DNA of 18,816 nt from VRUE01 sp044867925 (GTDB lineage Bacteria > Actinomycetota > Thermoleophilia > Solirubrobacterales > 70-9): positions 1-18,816 of the forward strand of contig JBIOVV010000005.1 in NCBI GenBank assembly GCA_044867925.1. Reading direction: 5' to 3'. Positions 1 to 6,711 of the stretch are shown piece by piece; position 1 is the stretch's first letter, and each line of letters starts with the position of its first letter. Under the pieces are notes generated by a model. The model did no database searches and had not been told where the DNA came from. It saw only the letters and a program-made list of their open reading frames with translations. The position numbers and the translations under genes were made by a program.

Positions 1-666
1 GGCGTGCGCTTCGTGCTGGTCCATGTAGGAGATCAGTCGGTGCCCGAGGGTGCGGCCGCCGTTGTGGCAGATCAGCGCCCACTGGTCATCGGCCTCCGCC
101 TCGCCGAGCGGGTGTGCGGCGGAGAAGACCGAGCCGAACTGGTGGCGGAAGAAGCGCTCGCTGGAAAGGCGGGCGACGAGCGGGCCGAGGCGGCTGCGCA
201 GCGCCTTCTGCGCCGGGGTCGGGCTGGCGGCTTCGAGCACCATGCTGCCGTTGAAGAGCAGGATCCCGGCGACCTCCATTGCCAGCTTCCCTTCGAGGTC
301 GCGCGCCATCAGCTCGTTGGCGACCGATGTGCCCATGTCGTGGGCGACGATGAAGACGGGCCGTCCGCCGCCGTGGCGGCGCACCAGCTCCTCGGTCAGG
401 TCGGCCTGCCAGAAGAGGCTGTAGTCGTGCTCGCGCGGCTTCTCGGAGAGGCCGAAGCCGAGGAAGTCGAAGGCGAGCGCGTTGCGCCCCGGCATCTCTT
501 CCAGCAAGAGGCGCCAGTCGTAGGAGCTGGAGGGGAAGCCGTGCAGGAGCAGCAGCAACGGCCCCTCGTCCTGCTGGCGATAGGTGTGGATCGCGTAGCC
601 GCGGAAATCCTCGCTCCCGCCGCGCCCCTGCCAGGCGCGCACCCGCTCGGTCAGCGCATCCGACAT
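1..666 (-). CDS. Alpha/beta hydrolase, epoxide hydrolase/haloalkane dehalogenase-like (3' partial)
   Basis: The frame stays open from the ATG at 666 to the left edge, giving 222 codons without a stop, so the C-terminus is outside the window. The start is supported by GGAGG a few bases upstream. The oxyanion-hole motif HGFP is at residues 42-45. The nucleophile elbow reads AHDMG with Asp110, the Asp-nucleophile arrangement of epoxide hydrolases and haloalkane dehalogenases rather than the Ser of esterases. The acid/His part of the triad would lie in the missing end, so the reaction cannot be fixed. The protein is probably cytoplasmic, with no signal peptide. It lies 19 nt downstream of a second alpha/beta hydrolase on the same strand and is probably cotranscribed with it. 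Codon use matches the neighbours. Confidence 0.88.
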   Translation of the reverse strand, partial: MSDALTERVRAWQGRGGSEDFRGYAIHTYRQQDEGPLLLLLHGFPSSSYDWRLLLEEMPGRNALAFDFLGFGLSEKPREHDYSLFWQADLTEELVRRHGGGRPVFIVAHDMGTSVANELMARDLEGKLAMEVAGILLFNGSMVLEAASPTPAQKALRSRLGPLVARLSSERFFRHQFGSVFSAAHPLGEAEADDQWALICHNGGRTLGHRLISYMDQHEAHA

Positions 667-685
667 TGACCCACCTCCGCTGGGG

Positions 686-1540
686 TCAATCTCCGAAGCG
701 CTTGACGAAGGCGAGCGCGTTCTCGGCGACCTCGCGCCAGCCGTGGTCGATCGTCAGCGAGTGGCCGCGGTTGGGCATCTCGATGTGCTCGGTGACGCCA
801 GGGTTGCGCCTCTGCAGCTTGAAGGCCGCCTTGCTCATCGCCGGGGGCACGGCGTGGTCGTCCTCGCCGGTGAAGATCAGGAGCGGGCCGCGTTGGGGGT
901 TCTTGGTGTCGGCCCTGGTCTCGGCGCCGGGATTGAGGTTGGCCGTCGCCGCCTGGAAGATCGGCTTGCCCGGCGCGGCGACGTGGTACTGCTCGTACAG
1001 CTCGTGCGCCTCCTGCTCTGGGACCGCGTTGGCCCAGCCGTAGCGGAACTGGTCGAAGCTGAGCGTTACCGTGCGGCCGCGGTTGAGCGGGTTGCCGAGC
1101 ACCGGCAGGGTGGTGCGGATCGCGGCGAGCGGCAGCGGCAGCACCCCTTTGAAGGGCGCGGGATTGACCGCGACCGAGGCGATCGAGAGACCCCGGCCGG
1201 CGAGGATCTGGGTGATCAGGCCGCCGAAGGAGTGGCCGACGATCGCCGGCTTCCTCTGCAGCCTGCCGATCGCCTCGGCGAAGTGGTCGGCCACCGCGAC
1301 CACGCCGACGCCGGCGAGGGCCTGCGGGTTGGCGCGCGCCGCCTCGACGCTGTCAGGGTCGCCGGGCCAGCCGGGCGCGAGCGGCGCGTAGCCGGCCTCC
1401 TCGAAGAGGTCGATCCAGTTCTGCCAGCTGCTCGGCAGCAGCCAGAGCCCGTGGACGAAGACGACGGGAGTCCGTCCCGACGCGTTCGCCTTCTCGATCT
1501 GCTCTGACTCGCCCTGCGTGATCTTCGCCATCCGCCACAT
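686..1540 (-). CDS. Alpha/beta hydrolase (Ser nucleophile)
   Basis: This is a 284-residue single-domain hydrolase. It has an oxyanion HG motif at 30-31, a nucleophile elbow VGHSFGG with Ser104, a probable acid in GEDDHAVP (Asp227/228) and a late His in RGH (His260). This is a complete classical triad, so it is likely an esterase/lipase-type hydrolase of unknown substrate. The start at 1540 is chosen because GGGAG sits 7 nt upstream; the in-frame ATG at 1531 would be too far from it. There is no signal peptide, so it is probably cytoplasmic. It lies upstream of the Asp-nucleophile hydrolase on the same strand. The two share only the fold, with different nucleophiles, so they are not a recent duplication. 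Confidence 0.88.
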   Translation of the reverse strand: MWRMAKITQGESEQIEKANASGRTPVVFVHGLWLLPSSWQNWIDLFEEAGYAPLAPGWPGDPDSVEAARANPQALAGVGVVAVADHFAEAIGRLQRKPAIVGHSFGGLITQILAGRGLSIASVAVNPAPFKGVLPLPLAAIRTTLPVLGNPLNRGRTVTLSFDQFRYGWANAVPEQEAHELYEQYHVAAPGKPIFQAATANLNPGAETRADTKNPQRGPLLIFTGEDDHAVPPAMSKAAFKLQRRNPGVTEHIEMPNRGHSLTIDHGWREVAENALAFVKRFGD

Positions 1541-1609
1541 GTTCTCACTCCCAAGCGGCCCCTGGCAGAGAGGGAGGAACCCGCCCAGTGGACCTGGAAA
1601 GCTCAGCGG

Positions 1610-2542
1610 GTGCCTGAGGCGTCCACCTTCATCTCCAATCTGGTGCGCTCAGCCTGCGAGTGGGTCGCGGGCCAGGCCCGCTCGGTGCGGATCGAAGCGG
1701 GCGCTCTGGCGGCCTACGCCTCGGGCCTGCCCGACGCGGCGGAGTTGCCTGCACCCGATCCGGCAACCGAGCTGCTCGAGGGCGATCGCGAGATCCGCGC
1801 CGCCTTCGTCTTCTGTCTCGACGCGATCAACTTCGGCTCGGGCTGGTGGCCGACGATTCGCAAGCGGCCCGGCCACAGTGGCTACTTCACGATCGCCGCC
1901 GGGTTGACCGAGCGCTTCCGCAACGCTCCCTGGAGTGCGGCAGAGCTGTCCGACCTCGGCGCGGCGGATATCGCCGCCGCGACGGGCCAGGACGCGGAGC
2001 ACGCGCTGATGGCGGACTACGCCGCCGCTCTACGCGACGTGGGCGAGCGCGTCGAGCGCGACTTCGAGGGCCGCTTCGAGAACGTCGTCGACGCCGCGGC
2101 CGGCTCGGCGGTGCAGCTCGCCGACCTCCTCGCCAGGTGGGATGCTTTCGCCGACGTCTCCACCTACGAGGGCCGCTCCGTCCCCTTCTTCAAGCGCGCC
2201 CAGATCGCCGCGGCGGACGTCGACCGCATGGGGATCGCCGAGCTGCGCGACCTCGATCGCCTCACCGCCTTCGCCGACAACCTCGTCCCCCACGTCCTCC
2301 GTCTCGACGGTCTCTTGCGCCTCGACCCAGCCCTGGAGGCAAGGATCGAAGCCGGCGAGCTGCTCGACCACGGCTCGCCCGAAGAGGTCGAGCTGCGCGC
2401 CTGCGCCGTCCACGCGATCGAGCTGCTCGCCGAGCTCACATCGCTCTCGCCCGCCGAGATCGACGCCGCCCTCTGGAACCGCGGCGCCGGCGAGCGCTAC
2501 AAGTCACTCCCCCGACCCCGTTCCCGCAACACCGCCTATTAG
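1610..2542 (+). CDS. qng1: Queuosine 5'-phosphate N-glycosidase (queuosine salvage, DUF2419 family)
   Basis: The protein has 310 residues, the usual size for the Q_salvage/DUF2419 family (human QNG1/C9orf64). Recognisable blocks are DAINFGSGWWP (71-81), SGYFTIA (90-96), FFKRAQIAAAD (193-203), FADNLVPHVLR (221-231) and the helix ELRACAVHAIELL (261-273). These correspond to the LNFSFW, YKRAQ and FADYRIPQ-type motifs of the eukaryotic enzyme. The family hydrolyses queuosine-5'-monophosphate to release queuine for tRNA modification; a bacterial homologue from Sphaerobacter has been characterised. The Asp in the FAD..VP block is the expected catalytic position. The start is the GTG at 1610 with GGAAAG 8 nt upstream; the GTG at 1588 is in another frame. 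No tgt or queuosine transport gene is adjacent, so it stands alone, convergent with the exporter operon. Confidence 0.88.
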   Translation: MPEASTFISNLVRSACEWVAGQARSVRIEAGALAAYASGLPDAAELPAPDPATELLEGDREIRAAFVFCLDAINFGSGWWPTIRKRPGHSGYFTIAAGLTERFRNAPWSAAELSDLGAADIAAATGQDAEHALMADYAAALRDVGERVERDFEGRFENVVDAAAGSAVQLADLLARWDAFADVSTYEGRSVPFFKRAQIAAADVDRMGIAELRDLDRLTAFADNLVPHVLRLDGLLRLDPALEARIEAGELLDHGSPEEVELRACAVHAIELLAELTSLSPAEIDAALWNRGAGERYKSLPRPRSRNTAY

Positions 2543-2552
2543 CTCCCCCGCA

Positions 2553-2666
2553 GTGCAACGCTTTTCGGCTCTCTCAGCGCCACAAAACGTTGCGCCACGG
2601 CAACGCCCACGGCTTCTCTCGCGGTGTAACGCGTAGCGGCTCTCGCAGCGCCGCAAAACGTTGCAC
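2553..2666. repeat. Tandem pair of 43-nt palindromic repeats
   Basis: Two copies (2553-2595 and 2624-2666) of exactly 43 nt lie between the convergent Qng1 and permease genes, 28 nt apart. Each copy has outer arms that pair: GTGCAACG with CGTTGCGC in copy 1, and GTGTAACG with CGTTGCAC in copy 2. The single differing position is a G-T (G-U in RNA) pair in both. Copy 2 adds an inner stem GCGGC/GCCGC; copy 1 keeps only GGC/GCC. The core CAGCGCC.CAAAACGTTGC is nearly identical in both. The spacer holds a degenerate partial copy starting with GCAACGC at 2600. It could be a bidirectional terminator, although there is no clean U-tract, or a REP-like dispersed element. Confidence 0.75.
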
Positions 2667-2682
2667 CTGTATGGGGGGAGGG

Positions 2683-3480
2683 TCAGCCGGCGGCTTCGGC
2701 TCGGCGCAGGCCGCCGCGGGCCCAGAGGGCGAAGAGGACCGGCAGGGTCACGGCGATCGCGAAGGCGAGGGCGACTACTACGGGTTCGCCGGAGATGAAG
2801 CCGCGGCCGGCCTCGAGCAGCGCGGTCACCGGGTTGACCGAGGCGACTGCGTGGATCCAGCCGCTGAGCAGGCTGAGCGGCACGTAGACCGGGGCGAGAA
2901 AGAGGATGAGGAAGACGGGGAACTGCATCAACGGCCCGCCCTGGATCGAGCGCACCCGCATCGCCACGCCCGCCGCCCAGAGCGTCGCCGTCAGGTTGGT
3001 CAGGATCGCCAGCCCGTAGAGGCCGAACAGTTCGACCCCGCCGCCACCGACCTCCATCCCGGCGATCAGGGCGATCGTCGTCAGCACCGTCCAGGTGATC
3101 GCCGCTCGGGTCAGGGCGGCGATCGCGTAGCCGGCGACGATTCCGCCGCGGTTGGCGGCGGCAAGCAGGTAGCGGTTGGCGAAGCCGATCTCGAAGTCGC
3201 GGGCGATGCCGAAGCCGGTGAAGACGCCGCCGAAGGCCGCCGACTGGAGCAGCACGAAGACGAACTGGAAGGCCGTGTAGCCGCTGGGGAAGTCGAAGCC
3301 GGGCACGTTGCCGACGGCCGAGAGGCCGCCGGCGAAGGCGACGAAGAAGAAGAGCGGGAAGACGATCGCCGGCACCAGGAAGGCCGGGTTGCTGAGGAAG
3401 TTGTGGATGCTGCGCCAGGCGACCGCGCGCGCGATCGCGCTGAAGCTCGCCATGGCGCGCCCTTCTCCGGCCGCGCTCAT
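2683..3480 (-). CDS. ABC-2 type transporter permease (second subunit)
   Basis: A 265-residue polytopic membrane protein of the ABC-2/DrrB kind. It has about six hydrophobic segments, the first around PAFLVPAIVFPLFFFVAF, and the family-typical VNPVTALLEAGR segment before the last membrane helix. The ATG at 3480 overlaps the stop of the preceding permease as ATGA, which suggests translational coupling. An in-frame ATG at 3453 has a better Shine-Dalgarno (GGAGAAGG) and could be the real start, giving 256 residues. With the preceding permease and the ATPase it should form a heteromeric exporter in the cytoplasmic membrane. The substrate is unknown; lipids, drugs or glycoconjugates are typical for the family. 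Confidence 0.9.
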   Translation of the reverse strand: MSAAGEGRAMASFSAIARAVAWRSIHNFLSNPAFLVPAIVFPLFFFVAFAGGLSAVGNVPGFDFPSGYTAFQFVFVLLQSAAFGGVFTGFGIARDFEIGFANRYLLAAANRGGIVAGYAIAALTRAAITWTVLTTIALIAGMEVGGGGVELFGLYGLAILTNLTATLWAAGVAMRVRSIQGGPLMQFPVFLILFLAPVYVPLSLLSGWIHAVASVNPVTALLEAGRGFISGEPVVVALAFAIAVTLPVLFALWARGGLRRAEAAG

Positions 3481-4256
3481 GTCCGCACCAGCCGAGTCTT
3501 CATCGCCCTGCTCGCCGCCAGCATGCCGACGACCAGCACCGCACCGGCGATGCCGAAGCCAAGTGCCAGCGCGCCCGCGTCCCAGCCTTCGAAGAGCAGC
3601 GAGCGGAAGGCCTCGAGCAGGTAGGTGACCGGGTTGGCGGAGGCGACGTCGTGGAACCACTGCGTCTGCAGCAGTTCCAGCGGCAGCGCCATCGCGGAGA
3701 GGAAGAGGAAGACGAAGAAGACCGGGAAGAGGCTCTGCACCGCCTCGCCCGAGCCGGTGCGCAGGGCGGCGAAGAGGCCGATCGAGCCGAAGGCGACCGT
3801 GACCGAGACCGAGAGGGCGACGATCGTCAGCGCCCCGCCGGCGCCGGTCACCAGTTCGGCCCCGGCGATCAGTCCCACGCTGAGGTAGGTCACCGCCTGC
3901 ACGAGGCCGAGCAGCACGGTGCCGGCGAGCAGGCCGCTGAGCAGCGCCGCGCCGCGCAGCGGAGTCAGCGCCAGGCGATTGAGGAAGCCGGTCTCGATGT
4001 CGCGGGCGAGATCGGTGCCGGTGTTCATCACCGAGAAGAGCGCTCCCTGGACGAAGGGCACGGCGAGGGCGAAGGTGAGGTAGGAGTCGGTGGGGAAGCC
4101 GGGCAGGCTGGTCGTGTCTTTCAGCCCGCCTGAGTTCACCGCGAGCAGGAAGAGCGGGAAGACCAGGGCGGGGACGATCTGCGCCGGCTGGCGCAGGGTG
4201 CGCCGCACCGAGCGCTGGGCGAGCTGACCGACCTGGGTGCGCAGCCCGCTGCTCAC
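3477..4256 (-). CDS. ABC-2 type transporter permease (first subunit)
   Basis: A 259-residue ABC-2 membrane protein with a cytoplasmic N-terminus, about six transmembrane segments, and the motifs ARDIETGFLNRLALTPL (the coupling-helix region after TM2) and ANPVTYLLEAFRSL near the C-terminus. It is homologous to the next gene downstream but clearly diverged, so the exporter is a heterodimer. The start is a GTG at 4256 that overlaps the ATPase stop as GTGA. Its own stop overlaps the next gene's ATG by 4 nt. These overlaps make one tightly coupled three-gene operon driven from the divergent MarR intergenic region. Confidence 0.92.
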   Translation of the reverse strand: MSSGLRTQVGQLAQRSVRRTLRQPAQIVPALVFPLFLLAVNSGGLKDTTSLPGFPTDSYLTFALAVPFVQGALFSVMNTGTDLARDIETGFLNRLALTPLRGAALLSGLLAGTVLLGLVQAVTYLSVGLIAGAELVTGAGGALTIVALSVSVTVAFGSIGLFAALRTGSGEAVQSLFPVFFVFLFLSAMALPLELLQTQWFHDVASANPVTYLLEAFRSLLFEGWDAGALALGFGIAGAVLVVGMLAASRAMKTRLVRT

Positions 4257-5254
4257 GCCGCCCCGACCGGCTCTGTCTCGGGCTCCTCTGCCTCCTTGCC
4301 GGCACCCTCCAGCGAGCGCCCCGTCTTGGCGAGGAAGACGTCGTCGAGCGAGGGCGCGTGCAGCTGCAGCTGCTCGATCGAGATCCCCTCCGAGTCGAGC
4401 GCCCGCACGACCTCGGCCAGTTGTGCCTCGCCGCCGGCCAGGCGCGCCGCGGCGGCCCGCGGGCCCGAGCCGGCGCGCTCGCCGAAGCGCTCCAGCACGG
4501 CCCCCAGGCGCTCGCGCTCGCTCGGCTCGCGCGGCACCGCTTCCACGGTCGGGCGGCCGATCTCGGCCTTGAGCTCGGCCGGGGTGCCCTCGGCGACGAT
4601 ATGACCGTGGTCGATGATCCCGACCCGGCCCGCCAACGCATCGGCCTCCTCCAGGTACTGGGTGGTGAGGAAGACGGTCACCCCCTCGTCGGCGGCCAGC
4701 CGCGCCACCTCGTCCCAGAGCGCGGTGCGGCTCTGGATGTCCAGCCCGGTCGTCGGCTCGTCGAGGAAGAGGATGCTCGGTCCGTGGGCGAGCGCCAGCG
4801 CCAGGTCGAGGCGCCGCTTCATCCCGCCCGAGTAGCCACCGACCTTGCGGTCCGCCGCTTCGGCGAGGCCGACCCGCTCCAGCAGTTCCTGTCCCCGGGT
4901 TTCGCGCTCGGGCTTGCCGATCCCGTGCAGAGCGGTCTGCAGGCGCATGTGCTCGCGACCGCTGAGCAGCGGGTCCAGCGCCGCCTCCTGCAACGCCGCG
5001 CCGATCGAGGAGCGCACCCGCGGCCCCTCCTCGACGATGTCGAATCCCGCCACCCGCGCCGTGCCCGCGGTCGGCGGCAGCAGCGTGGTCAGCATCAGCA
5101 CCGTCGTCGACTTGCCGGCGCCGTTGGGGCCGAGGAAGCCGTAGATCTCACCGGCCTCGACCCGCAGGTCGATCCCGTCGACGGCCCGCGGCCCGTTCTT
5201 GAACTCGCGCACGAGCGCTTCGACTTCGATCCCCTCTTGTCGCTCCGTCGCCAT
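4253..5254 (-). CDS. ABC transporter ATP-binding protein, DrrA-like
   Basis: A 333-residue nucleotide-binding subunit. It has Walker A GPNGAGKST (42-50), Q-loop Gln89, signature YSGGMKR (141-147), Walker B ILFLDEPTTGLD (161-172) and a switch region LTTQYLEEAD where Gln199 stands in place of the usual H-loop His, as in daunorubicin-resistance DrrA proteins. The C-terminal extension ends in the DrrA-type SLDDVFLAKTG motif. It powers the two permeases encoded immediately downstream. The ATG at 5254 is preferred because GGAG sits 5 nt upstream; the GTG at 5260 has no room for a ribosome site. The acidic, proline-rich tail (EEPETEP) is presumably disordered. Confidence 0.93.
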   Translation of the reverse strand: MATERQEGIEVEALVREFKNGPRAVDGIDLRVEAGEIYGFLGPNGAGKSTTVLMLTTLLPPTAGTARVAGFDIVEEGPRVRSSIGAALQEAALDPLLSGREHMRLQTALHGIGKPERETRGQELLERVGLAEAADRKVGGYSGGMKRRLDLALALAHGPSILFLDEPTTGLDIQSRTALWDEVARLAADEGVTVFLTTQYLEEADALAGRVGIIDHGHIVAEGTPAELKAEIGRPTVEAVPREPSERERLGAVLERFGERAGSGPRAAAARLAGGEAQLAEVVRALDSEGISIEQLQLHAPSLDDVFLAKTGRSLEGAGKEAEEPETEPVGAA

Positions 5255-5298
5255 TGCCACTCCAGACTGTCGATTCCCGAGAACGCGATCGTCGACAC

Positions 5299-5337
5299 TA
5301 TCAGATAGTTGACGTTCTCAAATATTGATACTAGAAT
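5299..5337 (+). promoter_or_regulatory. MarR promoter with overlapping palindromic operator
   Basis: TTGACG (5309-5314) and TAGAAT (5332-5337) are 17 nt apart, a good sigma70-type promoter for the MarR gene. Transcription would begin about 10 nt before the ATG, leaving an almost leaderless mRNA. An interrupted palindrome covers 5299-5330: the left arm TATCAGATAGTTGA and the right arm TCAAATATTGATA pair with one bulge and one mismatch. It overlaps the -35 box and spacer. A nested perfect repeat, ACTATC/GATAGT around one base, starts at 5298. This fits autorepression by MarR and probably control of the divergent exporter operon. The site is inferred from sequence only. Confidence 0.6.
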
Positions 5338-5352
5338 ATACTTTGGTAGGAT

Positions 5353-5796
5353 ATGAGCGAGACGACGGAGAAGAAGGGCAAGAAGCTCTCGGCGCCGGGC
5401 GGTTCCCCCGCCGGCGAGGCATGGGACCTGCTCGCATCGCTCGTCTATCCACCGCCCTTCCTGGCGATCGCCCAGGAATCCGGCCTGCGGCCCGCTGCCT
5501 TCGGCGCTCTGCGCGTCCTCGACCAGCCGCAGACGATGAGCGAGATCGCGAGCTTTCTGCGCTGCGACAACTCCAACGTGACCGGGATCGTCGACGGGCT
5601 CGAAGCCCGCGGCTTGGCCGAACGGACCGCGTCGCCGGGAGACCGCCGCGTCAAGTTGATCGCCCTCACCGCCGAGGGCCGCCGCCTGCGCACCCGGCTG
5701 ATGCGCGAGGCCCGCAGGCCGCCGGCCTGGCTGAAGGACCTCTCGGCGGCCGACCAGCGCACCCTGCGCGACGTGCTCAGGCGCGCCACCGCGTAG
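5353..5796 (+). CDS. MarR family transcriptional regulator
   Basis: A 147-residue winged-helix protein. The helix-turn-helix covers about 60-86 (TMSEIASFLRCDNSNVTGIV) and the wing carries the MarR signature PGDRRVKLIALTAEGR (95-110). The C-terminal dimerisation helix is short. The N-terminal 15 residues are lysine-rich and low-complexity. It is divergent from the DrrA-like exporter operon with a palindrome in the shared intergenic region, so it most likely represses the exporter and itself until a ligand binds. The ligand is unknown. No proper Shine-Dalgarno is seen (AGG lies only 2-3 nt from the ATG), consistent with a near-leaderless message. Confidence 0.92.
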   Translation: MSETTEKKGKKLSAPGGSPAGEAWDLLASLVYPPPFLAIAQESGLRPAAFGALRVLDQPQTMSEIASFLRCDNSNVTGIVDGLEARGLAERTASPGDRRVKLIALTAEGRRLRTRLMREARRPPAWLKDLSAADQRTLRDVLRRATA

Positions 5797-5817
5797 GGCT
5801 CGCGCCCGAGCGCCTGC

Positions 5818-6198
5818 CTAGGTCAGCGGCGGGTCGAGGATGAAGACCTCGATCGCCATGTCGGGATCGAGGTGGTTGTCCGACATCAGGGCGATCACCT
5901 TGCGGTGGGTGATGCGTTCGATCGTCGTCTTCATCTCGTCGGCCATGGCGCGTTGGGAGAGGCGGCGCATGGCGAGCACGGCGTCGCCCTCGTCGTAGGA
6001 GACGAGGTTCCGCTCGGCGCGAGTCAGCACCTCGAGCAGAACCGTGATCAGGGTGTCACCGTTGTGGAAGGAGTAGGACTTCTTCGGCCCGCGGCCGATC
6101 GCGGCCGTGTGGATGCGGACGACTTCGCGGGTGACGGCGGCGTTCAGCTCGCCGCCCGCCAGCTCCGCCGCGGTCTGCTCCGGTCGCTCGCCGCTCAT
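5818..6198 (-). CDS. MpsC/DUF2294 family protein (paralog A)
   Basis: A 126-residue soluble protein carrying one DUF2294 domain, now named MpsC after the Staphylococcus membrane-potential-generating system. Family blocks present are a helix ending in IHTAAIGRGPKK, a central VLTRAERNL, and the C-terminal MSDNHLDPDMAIEVFIL. It is the most diverged of four paralogs in this window (the others are at 10944, 11604 and 11862). The start ATG overlaps the stop of the SnoaL-like gene as ATGA, so it is probably translationally coupled. A 5-bp hairpin (CAGGT/ACCTG, 6201-6213) lies just upstream of the start. No MpsA or MpsB homologue is in the window, so a Na+-translocation role is not supported here. 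Confidence 0.88.
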   Translation of the reverse strand: MSGERPEQTAAELAGGELNAAVTREVVRIHTAAIGRGPKKSYSFHNGDTLITVLLEVLTRAERNLVSYDEGDAVLAMRRLSQRAMADEMKTTIERITHRKVIALMSDNHLDPDMAIEVFILDPPLT

Positions 6199-6569
6199 CG
6201 CAGGTGAAACCTGTCGCTGAGGAAGTGGTGGGCGGCGACGATCATGCCGCCTTCGAAGCGCTCCAGCGCCCAGAAGGAGGCCGGCCCCGTCGAGTCGGCG
6301 GTCCTCAGGGTTCCGGCGGCGACCAGCTTGCCGTCGTCGGAGGCGTGCACCTCCGCCAGCTCGATCCGGTGGTGGTGCTCGAGTCGCAGCATCTCGGCAA
6401 ACCAGTCCCGCACGCCCGCGTGGCCGCTGTAGGCCCCGGCGAGGCCGTGCAGCCGCAACGGGTGGAAGTCGACGTATGGATGCATGCAGGCGAGCATTCC
6501 CTCGAGGTCGCGGGAGTTGAAGGCGTCAAACCAGCGCCTGACGGTGGCCTCTTCGGCATGAGAGGAGAT
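6195..6569 (-). CDS. SnoaL-like (NTF2 fold) protein, start uncertain
   Basis: A small NTF2-like protein with the family pattern VRRWFDAFNSRDLEGMLA, then MHPYVDFHPLRLHG and the AGVRDWFAEM segment, and a C-terminal beta strand region. The fold is used by polyketide cyclases, isomerases and many proteins of unknown role. The first in-frame ATG is at 6497, but the conserved N-terminal helix is encoded upstream of it and no ATG/GTG/TTG is available in that frame. Two explanations fit: an ATC start at 6569 with GTGGAG 7 nt upstream, or a one-base loss just after the out-of-frame ATG at 6559. I give the extent that covers the helix. Its TGA overlaps the start of the MpsC paralog. Confidence 0.72.
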   Translation of the reverse strand: MSSHAEEATVRRWFDAFNSRDLEGMLACMHPYVDFHPLRLHGLAGAYSGHAGVRDWFAEMLRLEHHHRIELAEVHASDDGKLVAAGTLRTADSTGPASFWALERFEGGMIVAAHHFLSDRFHLR

Positions 6570-6711
6570 GCTTCGACTCCACGGGCAGGGGACCCGATAG
6601 GCCGAATCGCCGCCGCAAAAGCCGCCATCGCGCCCACCGTTCTGATGCCGACGCCCGCGCGGGCTCCTCGGGAGCTGCGCCAGCGTCGGGCGCGATGGTA
6701 GCCGACGCTAT

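Noticed and set aside
2553..2666. CRISPR-like repeat/spacer arrangement
   Set aside because: Only two copies with internal dyad symmetry along their whole length, one 28-nt spacer resembling the repeat, and no cas genes.
1660..3624. A 654-codon plus-strand open frame
   Set aside because: It crosses the Qng1 gene in another frame, the repeat pair and the antisense of two permeases; Arg-rich shadow composition.
3481..4641. Upstream extension of the second permease frame to 4641
   Set aside because: The extended part is an Arg/Pro/Ala-rich shadow of the first permease and ATPase; the real permease starts at the ATGA overlap or at 3453.
4358..5308. A 316-codon plus-strand open frame
   Set aside because: Antisense to the ATPase gene that has all Walker and signature motifs.
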